DNA of 64,000 bases from an uncultured Sphaerochaeta sp. (GTDB lineage Bacteria > Spirochaetota > Spirochaetia > Sphaerochaetales > Sphaerochaetaceae). The notes under the pieces were generated by a model. It was not told the origin of the DNA and did no database searches. It was given only the letters and a program-made list of their open reading frames with translations. This document shows, in pieces, positions 8,220-17,349 of this stretch (position 1 is the first letter of the stretch; the number at the start of each line of letters is the position of its first letter). Both the position numbers and the translations under genes were made by a program. The stretch spans positions 558,001-622,000 of the forward strand of contig NZ_OY781939.1 in assembly GCF_963677315.1 (NCBI RefSeq), in the 5' to 3' direction.

Positions 8220-9467
8220 TTAAAACAGTGTCCTGAAAAAACCTCTGAGCTTCGATACAGCCCCACCTTCCTTGCGACGCGTCCGCTCCTTGCGTGAACG
8301 TGTTCCGGTAGCAGTGTCCTTTACCCTACGAGCTTCACTCTTCATCAAGCCGAGCACCGTGGTGTACTGGGGACTGATATAACTCCGATCCAAGCCCCCG
8401 ATAGCCTCAGGGAACCCGAGGCGCGCTGGAAGCTGAAATATCTCACTAGCCAGTTCGGTGACCCCACTGAGCAGGGCCCCTCCTCCAACCAATACCACTC
8501 CACCACCAAAGGAACCATGCACCTGGGCCTTCTCCAAGTCACTCTGCAATCTACTGAAGATTTCAGCCATTCTTGGTTCGATGACCTTGCTGAGCTCTTT
8601 CTTCGGCATCTTGATGGGAGGAAGGCCTCCCACCTGAGGGATAAGTACCATGTCTTCACTACTGACAGAAGGTACATAACTGTGACCACTTTCACATTTT
8701 ATCTGCTCCGCAGTTCCCCGCGTCTTATTCAGAATGTAGGCAATATCGTTGGTGACAGCATCTCCTCCAAGGTTAACCCCACCAGTATAGACGGGAGCTC
8801 CATTGGTATATGCTATCATATTCGTGATACCACTGCCGATATTGATGAGTATGGTACCCATCTCTTTTTCCTCACTGCTGAGCACAACCTCAGCATCAGC
8901 AAGGCTCTGTAATACCATTCTCTGCACGCTCAAACCAGAACGCTGGATGCACTTTCGCTCATTCTGACAAATTGCAGAAGAAGCTGTTACAATCAGCACT
9001 CGGCTCTCGAGCCGATGCCCAAGCATGTCGATGGGATCCTTGATACCCATCTGTCCATCAATCTGGAAATCCTGGACCAAGGTGTGGAGAATCTCTCGGT
9101 CCTGGGGTAGTTCGAACGCCCTGGCGACCTCAAGACTGCGAAAAATATCTTCTCTTTTTATCTCCTGGTCCTTGCTATTGATCCCAACCACCCCGGTGCT
9201 GGGAATACCCACGATATTCTCCCCACCGATTCCGATGATGACCTCACTCATCTCCGCTCCTGCCTGGAGCTCTGCTTCGTTGATCACCGTTTGGATGGTC
9301 TTCAAGGTCTGCTCAATATTAACGATGGAACCGGCGCGAACTCCTTCACTGGAGTGCTCACAGATGCTGTCTACCATCAACTGGCCATCCCGGCTCACTG
9401 AGCCGATAACGCACCTAGTTCGGCTTGAGCCTATATCCAGTCCCATCAACATCTTATCACCAGCCAT
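8220..9467 (-). CDS. ftsA: FtsA, actin-like membrane tether of the Z-ring
   Basis: A 415-residue actin-fold ATPase that anchors FtsZ to the membrane. The ATG at 9467 is preferred over the longer reading to 9530 because AAGGGGG lies 9 bases upstream and the family N-terminus MLMGLDIGSSRTRCVIG follows. Other motifs are the phosphate-2 region GTILINIGSGITNMIAY and the adenosine motif VVLVGGGALLSGV. The last residues, GAVSKLRGFFRTLF, form the basic amphipathic helix that inserts in the membrane. It is followed by ftsZ at 27 bp. Confidence 0.97.
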   Translation of the reverse strand: MAGDKMLMGLDIGSSRTRCVIGSVSRDGQLMVDSICEHSSEGVRAGSIVNIEQTLKTIQTVINEAELQAGAEMSEVIIGIGGENIVGIPSTGVVGINSKDQEIKREDIFRSLEVARAFELPQDREILHTLVQDFQIDGQMGIKDPIDMLGHRLESRVLIVTASSAICQNERKCIQRSGLSVQRMVLQSLADAEVVLSSEEKEMGTILINIGSGITNMIAYTNGAPVYTGGVNLGGDAVTNDIAYILNKTRGTAEQIKCESGHSYVPSVSSEDMVLIPQVGGLPPIKMPKKELSKVIEPRMAEIFSRLQSDLEKAQVHGSFGGGVVLVGGGALLSGVTELASEIFQLPARLGFPEAIGGLDRSYISPQYTTVLGLMKSEARRVKDTATGTRSRKERTRRKEGGAVSKLRGFFRTLF

Positions 9468-9495
9468 TACAACAACCCCCTTCTGGTCGGTCTCA

Positions 9496-10251
9496 TTACC
9501 TGCGCACCAAACCCTCTCGATAGAGGTCATAACGCTTGTCTTCCGAGCTGAGGAAGGAGAGTGTATCCTTCTGGTCCTGCTGGGCCAGTGCTACGGCCGC
9601 TTGTATCTGGGCGGTCCCTACAGGCTCCCTCACCCAAATCTGGGCATTGAGGGACGAGATTTCCAAAACCATCTTTCCAAAGCTGTTACTACTATTATTA
9701 TCGTATTTTATACTTGTTATCAAGGTAGTTTTCTCTCCAAGGGAATTTGCCAATTCCATGACCTGATGAAATGAGCGGTCAAGTCCATAGACTCTGAGCA
9801 TCTGAGCATAGGATGGAGGTACCAGGATAGTCACCACTTCCTTTTTCCATGCATCAATATCTTCGCCAGGCAATCTCACCAAAGTATTTTCCGCAACCAG
9901 ATAGGTCTCTTTCCCATCATTGGTCTGTACCAAAGCAGGACTTTCCACCAAGGAAACAGTTGCTACCAGAGAGGAAGGTAATGTTCTTTTAAGCTCCAGG
10001 GATGCAATTGTTGGGTATGACTCCAACTCCCGCTCCAGATGATTGAAATTCAGTTCAAAAAGCGAGCGCCCCACAAAGGTTGCCAGATGTTCCTTGAGTG
10101 AGGAGGGAACTTTTTCTTTCCCATTTACCGCAACAACCTTGATCGTGGTGATATTGAACTGAGGAAGTGAACGGAGTGTAATGAACACCAGGAACACAAC
10201 CAAGGGAAGTATCATCACGGTCAACTTCACCCCAATCGGTATGCGTCTCAT
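9496..10251 (-). CDS. ftsQ: FtsQ/DivIB, division protein with POTRA domain
   Basis: A 251-residue bitopic membrane protein of the divisome. It has a short cytoplasmic start, one membrane helix at about residues 8-27 (VKLTVMILPLVVFLVFITL), then a POTRA domain beginning FNITTIKVVAVNG and containing the YPTIASLELKRTLPSSLVATV strand pair typical of FtsQ. It overlaps ftsW by 4 bp (ATGA), giving translational coupling. Between it and ftsW the usual murG, murC or murB genes are absent. Assignment rests on domain layout and position more than on strong sequence identity. Confidence 0.88.
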   Translation of the reverse strand: MRRIPIGVKLTVMILPLVVFLVFITLRSLPQFNITTIKVVAVNGKEKVPSSLKEHLATFVGRSLFELNFNHLERELESYPTIASLELKRTLPSSLVATVSLVESPALVQTNDGKETYLVAENTLVRLPGEDIDAWKKEVVTILVPPSYAQMLRVYGLDRSFHQVMELANSLGEKTTLITSIKYDNNSSNSFGKMVLEISSLNAQIWVREPVGTAQIQAAVALAQQDQKDTLSFLSSEDKRYDLYREGLVRR

Positions 10252-11492
10252 TCAACGCCCCCTTGGGAGGGAAACTGAATCGCTGCTCGCTCCTCTTTGC
10301 CCAATGAACTCTTGTACAGTGGTATCCTACCACTGCTGATCAGTAGAATTCGGTAGAGCATCGCACAGCTGAGCAATACCACCAGGATATTGGTTCCCCC
10401 TTGGCTGAAGAACGGTAGGGGGATACCGGTGGGCGGCAACAACGCAGTTACCACTCCAAGATTCAGGATGGCTTGGAAGAGGATCATACTGGTCAGGCCA
10501 AAGGCCATCAGACTGAGAAAACGATCCCTGTCCTGCATCCTGCGACTTGCATGGTATCCAAGAATCGCAAACATGAGAAAGAGTGCGAGAATAAAAGCTC
10601 CACCCACAAGTCCCAATTCCTCGCAAACTGAGGCAAATATGAAGTCACTCTGGACCTCAGGCAGGAGTCCAAGCTTGTAGGAACCATTGCCCAGGCCTAC
10701 CCCAAACATCCCTCCTGATGAGATTGCCTTCAGTCCGGTACTTACCTGATAACTCATCCCACTAGGATCAAGGGAAGGAAACAGAAAGGAGAAGATTCGC
10801 TTTACACGGTAGGGTTGGCTGAACATCGCAACAATCGCTGGAGGGACCAGGAATGCAAGAAGAATGACCATGTGAAGTATCCTGAACCCACTTGCGATCA
10901 ACATGGCAAAACAGATAAACAGGAACAAGAGTGCTGAGGAGTAGTCCCGCTGGAGAAAGATCAACAAGGTAATCACCAAGCTGATCACTATGGGTAGTCC
11001 ATGACGAAGAAGCATGGATTGATCGCTACGGTCCTTCCTATGGTAGGCAGCAAAGAAAAGAATGATCCCTACTTTCGCAAACTCTGAAGGCTGGAAGGAT
11101 GGAATGGGTCCGATCTGCAACCACCGTTTGGAACCCAAACGTTCCTGCCCAAATGGACTGAAAAGAGTCAACAGGAGGAGAATCATGGATACTGCCAATG
11201 CAAAATAGGAAATATGCTCTATCCATCGAATGGGGATATAACGGATGACCAACCAACCTACTACTGCCAGGGCTACAAACATCAGTTGTCTTGTGAAAAA
11301 GTAATGATGAGGAAGTCCATGTATCAGGGCTTCATTGTATGAGGCACTATACAACATGGTCAGTCCAAGAGAACTAATCAGGATGACGATACAGAGGAAA
11401 GTGAAGGCACTCAGGTTTCTTCCGCCCTCCTCAAGTGGTTCTTCTTTTTGCCGCCAGTCATCAAAATCCCTTCGTATATCCATGGTATTCAC
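10248..11492 (-). CDS. ftsW: FtsW, SEDS-family peptidoglycan polymerase of the septum
   Basis: A 414-residue, about ten-helix membrane protein of the SEDS family, the glycosyltransferase that works with a class B PBP at the septum. Motifs include KRWLQIGPIPSFQPSEFAKV near the second periplasmic loop, FLQRDYSSALLF, GNGSYKLGLLPEVQSDFIFA and the C-terminal LPPTGIPLPFFSQGGTNILV. It could start at the first Met or at MDIRRDF three codons later. It overlaps mraY by 4 bp. Its cognate transpeptidase is not in the cluster. Confidence 0.95.
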   Translation of the reverse strand: MNTMDIRRDFDDWRQKEEPLEEGGRNLSAFTFLCIVILISSLGLTMLYSASYNEALIHGLPHHYFFTRQLMFVALAVVGWLVIRYIPIRWIEHISYFALAVSMILLLLTLFSPFGQERLGSKRWLQIGPIPSFQPSEFAKVGIILFFAAYHRKDRSDQSMLLRHGLPIVISLVITLLIFLQRDYSSALLFLFICFAMLIASGFRILHMVILLAFLVPPAIVAMFSQPYRVKRIFSFLFPSLDPSGMSYQVSTGLKAISSGGMFGVGLGNGSYKLGLLPEVQSDFIFASVCEELGLVGGAFILALFLMFAILGYHASRRMQDRDRFLSLMAFGLTSMILFQAILNLGVVTALLPPTGIPLPFFSQGGTNILVVLLSCAMLYRILLISSGRIPLYKSSLGKEERAAIQFPSQGGVE

Positions 11493-12424
11493 CTACTAAT
11501 CAGCAGTGAGACTGCTGCAAACAACCAGGACACCAAGGTGAAAGCAACCACAATACGGCTCTCTTTCACCCCCTTGAGTTCATATGCATGGTGCAATGGG
11601 GCAATGGTAAATACCTTTCGGCCAAACCGTCTGATGGAAATGATCTGTATCAGGCTGGAAGCCAGCTCAAGAAGGAATAATCCGCTGGCAAGAAACAGTA
11701 CCAGCTCCGAGCCCATCAGCAGGGCCGACATTGCAATGTATGCCCCAAGTGCATGACTCCCACAATCCCCCATGAAATAGCGAGCAGGTGGAAGATTGAA
11801 GAAGAGAAAAGCAATCAAGGAACCAATCAATGCACTGGATGCCATACTCCCCGTCTTCAAGGAAAGCATCAGCAGCAAGAGAAGCATTGGAAGGCTGCTT
11901 CCTGCAGCCAGAGCATCAAGCCCATCGGTAATGTTCACTGCATTCACGAAATAGAGTATGTACAGCAAAGCAAACAGATAGTAGCCTATACCCAAATCAA
12001 GCTGGAATACCACCAAATCGATACGGGTGCTGAGCAGGTTCTGACCCTTGGCGAGTACCAGAAGCAAGAGGGCCCCTTGCATCTGCAACAACAATTTCAC
12101 TACCGATGGCAAGCCATCGCCATTGGCATGTTTGCGCTTCATGTGGTCATCCAGGAAACCAATGCCGGCAAAAATGACCAAGGAAAGCAAGGGGAACAAC
12201 ACCTGTGGATTGGAAAGCGAAGGATCAAAGAGGGAAACCAACAAGGTTCCCATGGTGAAAGCCAAGCCTCCAAGCACTGGAGTCCCAGCCTTTTGCTTCT
12301 GGAAGGCCCTCAGCTCCGGTTTGACCGCAATGTCGCTCTGTTTTACAAAAGACAACAGAACCTTCGAGATTACGAAGGTTACGACAAAGGAGAGTACAAA
12401 TAGGAGCAACAACCTATCAGGCAT
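11489..12424 (-). CDS. mraY: MraY, phospho-MurNAc-pentapeptide transferase
   Basis: Integral membrane enzyme that makes lipid I from UDP-MurNAc-pentapeptide and undecaprenyl phosphate. It is 311 residues, somewhat shorter than the common 320-360. Catalytic and family motifs are all visible: AGTPVLGGLAF, the Asp pair in GFLDDHMKRK, FVNAVNITDGLDALAAGS, FMGDCGSHALGAY and TIAPLHHAYELKG. There are about ten hydrophobic helices. It overlaps murF by 8 bp and ftsW by 4 bp. Confidence 0.96.
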   Translation of the reverse strand: MPDRLLLLFVLSFVVTFVISKVLLSFVKQSDIAVKPELRAFQKQKAGTPVLGGLAFTMGTLLVSLFDPSLSNPQVLFPLLSLVIFAGIGFLDDHMKRKHANGDGLPSVVKLLLQMQGALLLLVLAKGQNLLSTRIDLVVFQLDLGIGYYLFALLYILYFVNAVNITDGLDALAAGSSLPMLLLLLMLSLKTGSMASSALIGSLIAFLFFNLPPARYFMGDCGSHALGAYIAMSALLMGSELVLFLASGLFLLELASSLIQIISIRRFGRKVFTIAPLHHAYELKGVKESRIVVAFTLVSWLFAAVSLLISR

Positions 12425-13814
12425 ACCTCATCGGCCTCCTTGCAGCATATTCAGTGAGTGAGGGAATCAACCGCTCCATGCCTACTGAGCGTGAAGCCTT
12501 GAGCAAGAACAGGTCTCCCCGATTGCTCTGCCTCTCAACAGTATGTTCCAACTCCTCGAAGTTTTCCGTAAATGATACTTTCTCAGCATATCCCTGCCGC
12601 CTAAGCTGGCTTGCAGCTTCCTTCATTTCACTCCCATAGAGGTAAGCCCTACCGAAGGAGGACTTTGCCAGCAGATTCGCAACCGATCGGTGTGCAAACC
12701 GGGACTGGTTCCCCAGTTCCTTCATAGGACCGAGCACAACCTTCTTCTCCCCCTCCCACCTGAGGCTGGAGATATAGGAGAGAATACTCCTGGTGGAATC
12801 CAGGCTGGCATTGTAGGAGTCATCGATAATGGTGATATCACTACGATATACCGAGCTTCTTCCCTGCATTGGAGTGAACCCTTCAAGTGCCTGGGCGATT
12901 TCCCTAGGGCTTGCCCCGAGATAAGCTCCAATCGCTATGGCACCAACAATATCTTCGAGCAAATGCTTGCCTACTGCCCTGACCTGGAAGGGTTCCCCAT
13001 CATAGGTAACCAACCAGCCTTCCAAACCAAGGTCAACAGCCTTCACTGCATCTCTATCATAACGATACAGTGTTCTCGAGGCTTGTTTCTCAATGCGCGG
13101 GAGATGTTTGCAGGAACGACTTACAAACCCTGCTTCAATCCCTGGATGGAAAATCTTGGCTTTCTCCTGTGCGATGATCTCCTGGCTCCCAAACTTCTCA
13201 AGATGGGAGATGCCGATATTCGTCAGAAGAGCAATATCGGGTTTGAGGATTGAGACCATTCTATCCATCTCCCCAACATGATCGATACCCATCTCGAAGA
13301 TTCCATAGCGACTCTTTTTATCCAAGGAGAAGGTGCTCAGGGGAAGTCCATACTCACTGTTGAGATTTCCAGGGGTCTTCGCAGTCGGGCCGAGTTGTCC
13401 TGCTATGCATGCGATCGCTTCCTTGGTGGTACTCTTTCCGCAGCTGCCGGTTATGCCCACCGTTTTCAGCTGGGGAAACAAGGAGAGGTAGGAACGGGAT
13501 AGTGCATGCAAACTGGCTAGCACGTCATCACTGGCTAGAACTGCACAATCACATGAGTGTAAGGCCTCCTGTGCGCGTTCAGTAGGAACTACAACTGCAG
13601 CAGCCCCTTTATCTGATACTGACCTGATGTACGTAAAACCGTCGGTGCGCTCCCCTTTCAAAGCAAAGAAGAGGCTTCCTTCCCTACAGAGCCTGCTATC
13701 AATCTGCACATCAGCAATGCGCATGGAACTGCCCCTGATGCATGTTGCCTGACAAAGAGGAGCAATGGATGAAGGAGTAAAGGAGAACTGGTCTATATGT
13801 TGGTAGGTGTTCAT
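12417..13814 (-). CDS. murF: MurF, UDP-MurNAc-tripeptide D-Ala-D-Ala ligase
   Basis: Cytoplasmic Mur ligase that completes the pentapeptide precursor. It is 465 residues. The N-terminal substrate domain (DVQIDSRLCREGSLFFALKGER) is followed by the ATP loop VGITGSCGKSTTKEAIA, the NLNSEYGLPLS segment, the magnesium/lysine region IFEMGIDHVGEMDRM, and a C-terminal domain starting around DDSYNASLDSTRSIL. It overlaps the ftsL-like gene by 4 bp. murE, which usually precedes murF, is missing here. Confidence 0.95.
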   Translation of the reverse strand: MNTYQHIDQFSFTPSSIAPLCQATCIRGSSMRIADVQIDSRLCREGSLFFALKGERTDGFTYIRSVSDKGAAAVVVPTERAQEALHSCDCAVLASDDVLASLHALSRSYLSLFPQLKTVGITGSCGKSTTKEAIACIAGQLGPTAKTPGNLNSEYGLPLSTFSLDKKSRYGIFEMGIDHVGEMDRMVSILKPDIALLTNIGISHLEKFGSQEIIAQEKAKIFHPGIEAGFVSRSCKHLPRIEKQASRTLYRYDRDAVKAVDLGLEGWLVTYDGEPFQVRAVGKHLLEDIVGAIAIGAYLGASPREIAQALEGFTPMQGRSSVYRSDITIIDDSYNASLDSTRSILSYISSLRWEGEKKVVLGPMKELGNQSRFAHRSVANLLAKSSFGRAYLYGSEMKEAASQLRRQGYAEKVSFTENFEELEHTVERQSNRGDLFLLKASRSVGMERLIPSLTEYAARRPMRYA

Positions 13815-14155
13815 TGGCTACTCCTTGAGATGGGGAGCATTGCCGCGGCCTTGATTGGTTGGAATACAATTCCCTCTCTCCAGGCACCGTCAGCCAACGA
13901 CTCAGGCATACTTAGTGAAGAAATGCTGGCACGCAGGACCTGTTGTTCCTCTTCCAATGCCTGGCGATTCTCCAAGAGTGTCTGGTATTCCACTTCAAGC
14001 GAGCGATTGATCCCCCGCTGCCAGAGCGGCAGGAAGATTGCGACCATCAGGAGAAGTAGCATGACCAGAATCATGGCGTGCTGGAGGCGCTCAGCGTAGC
14101 GAGGTTTAGCAGACGGCTGTCTGTCAATCTCCACGGTGTACCAGTCATGTACCAT
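13811..14155 (-). CDS. ftsL: FtsL-like bitopic division protein
   Basis: A 114-residue protein with a charged N-terminus, one membrane helix at about residues 28-45 (MILVMLLLLMVAIFLPLW) and then a heptad-like coiled coil (SLEVEYQTLLENRQALEEEQ). This architecture, and its place between rsmH and murF, is that of FtsL, which forms the FtsQLB complex with FtsQ. A GGAGG site lies 7 bases before the ATG. FtsL proteins share little sequence, so the call is by layout and synteny. The gene expected after it, ftsI, is absent: its stop overlaps the murF start. Confidence 0.75.
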   Translation of the reverse strand: MVHDWYTVEIDRQPSAKPRYAERLQHAMILVMLLLLMVAIFLPLWQRGINRSLEVEYQTLLENRQALEEEQQVLRASISSLSMPESLADGAWREGIVFQPIKAAAMLPISRSSQ

Positions 14156-14167
14156 AGCTCGCCTCCT

Positions 14168-15058
14168 TTACAGCTTTTCGATGATTCTCAGTTTTGCACT
14201 CCTGCTTGCTGGGTTCTCACTTACTTCTTGCTCACTGGGTATCAGGGGTTTTTTAGTAAGGATCTTTATGGTTGCCTCACTCCCCTCTGCCATTCCCTTG
14301 AACAGCCACTTCACCGGCCGGTCCTCCAATGAATGGAAGCTTATGACTGCAAGTCTTCCTCCACTCCTCAAGGCCTGTACGGCACCTTTTAGTGCCGGTT
14401 CGATTCTATCCAGCTCCCGGTTCACCTCAATTCGGATAGCCTGGAAGCTCCTGGTAGCTGGATGAATCCTTCCATAGCGATAGTTGGGGGGAACTGATTT
14501 GTAGATGATGGAAGCCAGTTCCTCACTACCTGTTATCTTATGGAGCTTGCGTGCCTCCACGATCGCCCGGGCAATACGCCGGGAGTATCGTTCCTCACCA
14601 AATTGATAGATGACATCAGCCAGTCGTTTTTCCTGGTATCCGTTCACCACATCCTGGGCACTGATGGGGGCATCCTTGTCCAGCCTCATATCGAGCTCTT
14701 CACCCTTCCTGAAAGAAAAACCGCGTTCGGACTCTTCAAAGTGGAAGCTGGAAATGCCCAGGTCAAAGAGAACCAGATCCAGATCCTGCTGCCCATATTC
14801 AGAGAAGAAATCATCAAACCAGATATTCCTGGGGGTAAAACGTTCTCCAAAGGGTTCCATTCGCTTGATCGCTTTCTTCTGGATTTCACGGTCACGATCA
14901 AGCCCTGTTACTTCCAGGTTTGGGTATTTGGAGAGGAATAGGAACGTATGTCCGCCTTCTCCACAGGTGCAGTCGACCATCTTTGCCGGCCGATCATTCG
15001 GTGGTACCAAGTACTCGAGGATTTCTTGGGTCATTACCGAGTAGTGAACGTACTCCAT
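14168..15058 (-). CDS. rsmH: RsmH (MraW), 16S rRNA m4C1402 methyltransferase
   Basis: SAM-dependent enzyme that methylates C1402 in the decoding centre of 16S rRNA. It is 296 residues. Motifs are HYSVMTQEIL at the start, the SAM site VDCTCGEGGHTFLFL, DLVLFDLGISSFHFEESERG, FSFRKGEELDMRLD, and the C-terminal GGRLAVISFHSLEDRPVK. Its start codon shares one base with the mraZ stop, so it is coupled to mraZ. Confidence 0.97.
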   Translation of the reverse strand: MEYVHYSVMTQEILEYLVPPNDRPAKMVDCTCGEGGHTFLFLSKYPNLEVTGLDRDREIQKKAIKRMEPFGERFTPRNIWFDDFFSEYGQQDLDLVLFDLGISSFHFEESERGFSFRKGEELDMRLDKDAPISAQDVVNGYQEKRLADVIYQFGEERYSRRIARAIVEARKLHKITGSEELASIIYKSVPPNYRYGRIHPATRSFQAIRIEVNRELDRIEPALKGAVQALRSGGRLAVISFHSLEDRPVKWLFKGMAEGSEATIKILTKKPLIPSEQEVSENPASRSAKLRIIEKL

Positions 15059-15513
15059 CAGAAGTCCTCCCTGATCATTTCGCTGAGCGACTGTGCAGCG
15101 TCAAGGAACTCATCCATGCTTGCATGCAGGTATTGCTCATAGGCACTTCGGTTCCAGAGCTCCAGATAATTGCCGGTGCCAAGGAGTACCGACTCCTCTT
15201 TGGCGGCAAGGGAGACACTCTCCCTGAGGCTCTGCGGGATGTTGACTCTCCCAACCTTGTCAAACTCACACAATTGCGCCGGGGCTATCATGCCACGTTG
15301 TAGAATCCTAAGCTTCCGGTCGAACATTGCACCAGGACCGTTCATAATCGTGTTCTTGAGTTTCTCAAAATCGGTGGGAAGCATCAGCCAGAGACAGTTC
15401 TCCAGACCTCTGGTCACATAGAGGGCTTCCCCTTCCAATGCGCTCCGCAATCGGGAAGGGATGAGTATACGACCCTTGTCGTCAATGGTGTTGTAAAACT
15501 CACCAGTCAACAT
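15058..15513 (-). CDS. mraZ: MraZ, transcriptional regulator of the division cluster
   Basis: A 151-residue protein with two SpoVT/AbrB-like DNA-binding repeats, each carrying a D.KGR-type loop: the first in EFYNTIDDKGRILIPSRLR and the second in LCEFDKVGRVNIPQSLRE. MraZ forms rings and represses its own dcw operon. The ATG at 15513 is chosen because GAGGAG lies 7 bases before it and the family begins M(L/F).GEF. The longer reading to 15597 would run into the predicted operator. Phased repeats upstream fit MraZ autoregulation. Confidence 0.95.
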   Translation of the reverse strand: MLTGEFYNTIDDKGRILIPSRLRSALEGEALYVTRGLENCLWLMLPTDFEKLKNTIMNGPGAMFDRKLRILQRGMIAPAQLCEFDKVGRVNIPQSLRESVSLAAKEESVLLGTGNYLELWNRSAYEQYLHASMDEFLDAAQSLSEMIREDF

Positions 15514-15550
15514 GACCAGGCTCCTCACCTTTTTCAATATTTGGGATTTT

Positions 15551-15600
15551 CTCCCACTTACATCCATAAATGTACACTTCTTACCACCACAGTACAACCG
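15551..15600 (-). promoter_or_regulatory. Candidate MraZ-box operator: 10-bp-phased repeats
   Basis: On the minus strand, consecutive 10-base blocks carry a G/T-rich tetramer at the same position: TTGT, GTGG, GTGT, ATGG and GTGG, reading toward mraZ and ending about 40 bases before its ATG. MraZ operators in other bacteria are short direct repeats with TGGG or GTG cores spaced by one helical turn, upstream of mraZ. The spacing is seen directly; the function is inferred. A TATCAT hexamer further upstream, at about 15623-15628, could be the -10 of the promoter, but no convincing -35 was found. Confidence 0.6.
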
Positions 15601-15701
15601 AACTTTTCCATCTTTCCACCGGTATGATAGGTAAAAATGTCACTCACTGCTTAACAAGCGTAGACTATTTAGCGATATTTTGAGGTTTTTGCCTGGATAC
15701 A

Positions 15702-15730
15702 GAAAAATCCCCCTCCAAAAAGGAAGGGGA
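15702..15730 (-). terminator. Intrinsic terminator after the GH57 branching enzyme
   Basis: Read on the minus strand, TCCCCTTCC, a TTTTT loop and GGAGGGGGA form a 9-pair stem with one mismatch, followed by ATTTTTCTG. It ends the branching-enzyme transcript and separates it from the division operon that starts below. Confidence 0.85.
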
Positions 15731-15753
15731 CAGAGTAATGAAGAATTTTCTAT

Positions 15754-17349
15754 TTATCTTTCAGGATTGAAGATGTTGTAGTCGATATCGCTGAAGAGAA
15801 TATCTCGCTTTTCGGCCTTTACCAACCACTCAGTATTCACGGCATTTTTGCACATATTCCCATAGACAACATTGAAGTTCCTCAGGTGGTCTCCAATTCG
15901 TTTCTGTGCATATTCAGTACTGCTCTTGTTGAACAGGATGAATGGCCAGTCACTTGCCATGGACAGCAGCACTTCCCTCGCAGCCTGATTAAGGAATCTC
16001 TGCTTCAGGCTGATCTGGTCATTGAACCGAACGGCAAGTTCCTCCATCCTTTCGATGGCCTTATGGATATGCCGGTAGGTCCAAGCATTTGAACCATCAA
16101 GCCACACAGCACTATAGCCACCTTGTCCCCATGAGGAGAAGGCAGGCCTGACCCTCTGCAGGGTGTCTCTCTCCTTTTCCAGGAAGGCAGAGGGAGAGAC
16201 AAAGGAAGTTTGCTGTTCAAGTTCCGCATTCTGACGGAATACCTGTTCAATCCAATCGATGCCTTCAAACCACCAGTGGCCGAACAGCTCAGCGTCATAA
16301 CCCAAGGTAAATATAGGATCCTTGTCCACCACCCCTTCGAGGTTCTCCGCTTTCTTGTTGACGTTGTACAGGAAATTCCTGGCATGATCTGCCACACGCT
16401 TCTGGGCAAGATCCCGACGATAGGGAATTTTTTGGTCAGTCTGCCCGGTGATCGCCCAGTACTTATATCCGGTAAACACGCGTACCGAAGGTTCATGGAT
16501 ATAGGGCTTGATATACTCCATCGGCAGGTCATAACCGATATCTCGGTAAAACTCACGATAATGACGGTCGGTAGGATAGCCTGAGGCGTTGGACCAAACC
16601 AGGCTGGTAGTCTGGAAATCCCTGGGGAAGGCAGCCACTCCATTCGGGGTTTGTACAGGGCGATAGGTGCCACACTTGACCTTGTCCGGTGAGAGCAACA
16701 TGGACTGGCTGGCTGTCTGGAACCATGAGATACCATGATACTTCAACGATTCTTCAAGCCCAGGATAATACCCGCACTCAGGCAACCAGAATCCCTTTGG
16801 CAGATGGCCGAAGGTTGTAAGGAAGGACTGTACCCCCAGCTCCACCTGCGCATTGATTGCAGTTGGATAATCCTTGTAAAGCGGGAGATAAGCGTGGGTT
16901 GCAGCGGTGGTTGCAAGCTCCAGATGACCACTCATTTCCAGTGCCTTGAAACCCTCGAGGATATTTCCACGATATCGGTCCTGGAAATCCCCCAGATTCT
17001 CTCGTGCCTGGTCGAGATAGAACTGAGCCATCTCAAGGAACTCCGGTTGTTCCTTGGTACAGCGTGAGACCTCTTTCTCTCCGAGCTCAATATGACGTTC
17101 AAGATACTCTAGAAACCGTTCCTGGAGCACAGGATCGGTAAGCATACAGCAAAGCGTGGGAGAGAGGCTTATGGTCATCTTGAAAGGAATCTTGTCTTGG
17201 ACAAGTCGGTTGAACATCCTCAGCAGGGGAAGGTAGCTCTCACTGATGGATTCAAAAAGCCAATCCTCCTCAAGGAATCGCGGGTATTCTGGGTGTCTGA
17301 CAAAAGGGAGATGGGCATTCAGGATGAATGCAATTGATGGTTTGGACAT
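15754..17349 (-). CDS. GH57 1,4-alpha-glucan branching enzyme
   Basis: A 531-residue cytoplasmic glycoside hydrolase family 57 protein with the DUF1957 C-terminal extension. Such proteins introduce alpha-1,6 branches into glycogen. The catalytic nucleophile is the Glu in GFWLPECGYYPGLE, and the acid/base Asp is in GYDAELFGHWWFEGIDW. Both contexts are those of the Thermotoga and Thermococcus branching enzymes rather than of GH57 amylases. The N-terminus AFILNAHLPFVRHPE carries the GH57 His. It starts at the stop of the DUF4912 gene (1 bp overlap) and ends at a terminator, so the two form one unit. Confidence 0.92.
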   Translation of the reverse strand: MSKPSIAFILNAHLPFVRHPEYPRFLEEDWLFESISESYLPLLRMFNRLVQDKIPFKMTISLSPTLCCMLTDPVLQERFLEYLERHIELGEKEVSRCTKEQPEFLEMAQFYLDQARENLGDFQDRYRGNILEGFKALEMSGHLELATTAATHAYLPLYKDYPTAINAQVELGVQSFLTTFGHLPKGFWLPECGYYPGLEESLKYHGISWFQTASQSMLLSPDKVKCGTYRPVQTPNGVAAFPRDFQTTSLVWSNASGYPTDRHYREFYRDIGYDLPMEYIKPYIHEPSVRVFTGYKYWAITGQTDQKIPYRRDLAQKRVADHARNFLYNVNKKAENLEGVVDKDPIFTLGYDAELFGHWWFEGIDWIEQVFRQNAELEQQTSFVSPSAFLEKERDTLQRVRPAFSSWGQGGYSAVWLDGSNAWTYRHIHKAIERMEELAVRFNDQISLKQRFLNQAAREVLLSMASDWPFILFNKSSTEYAQKRIGDHLRNFNVVYGNMCKNAVNTEWLVKAEKRDILFSDIDYNIFNPER

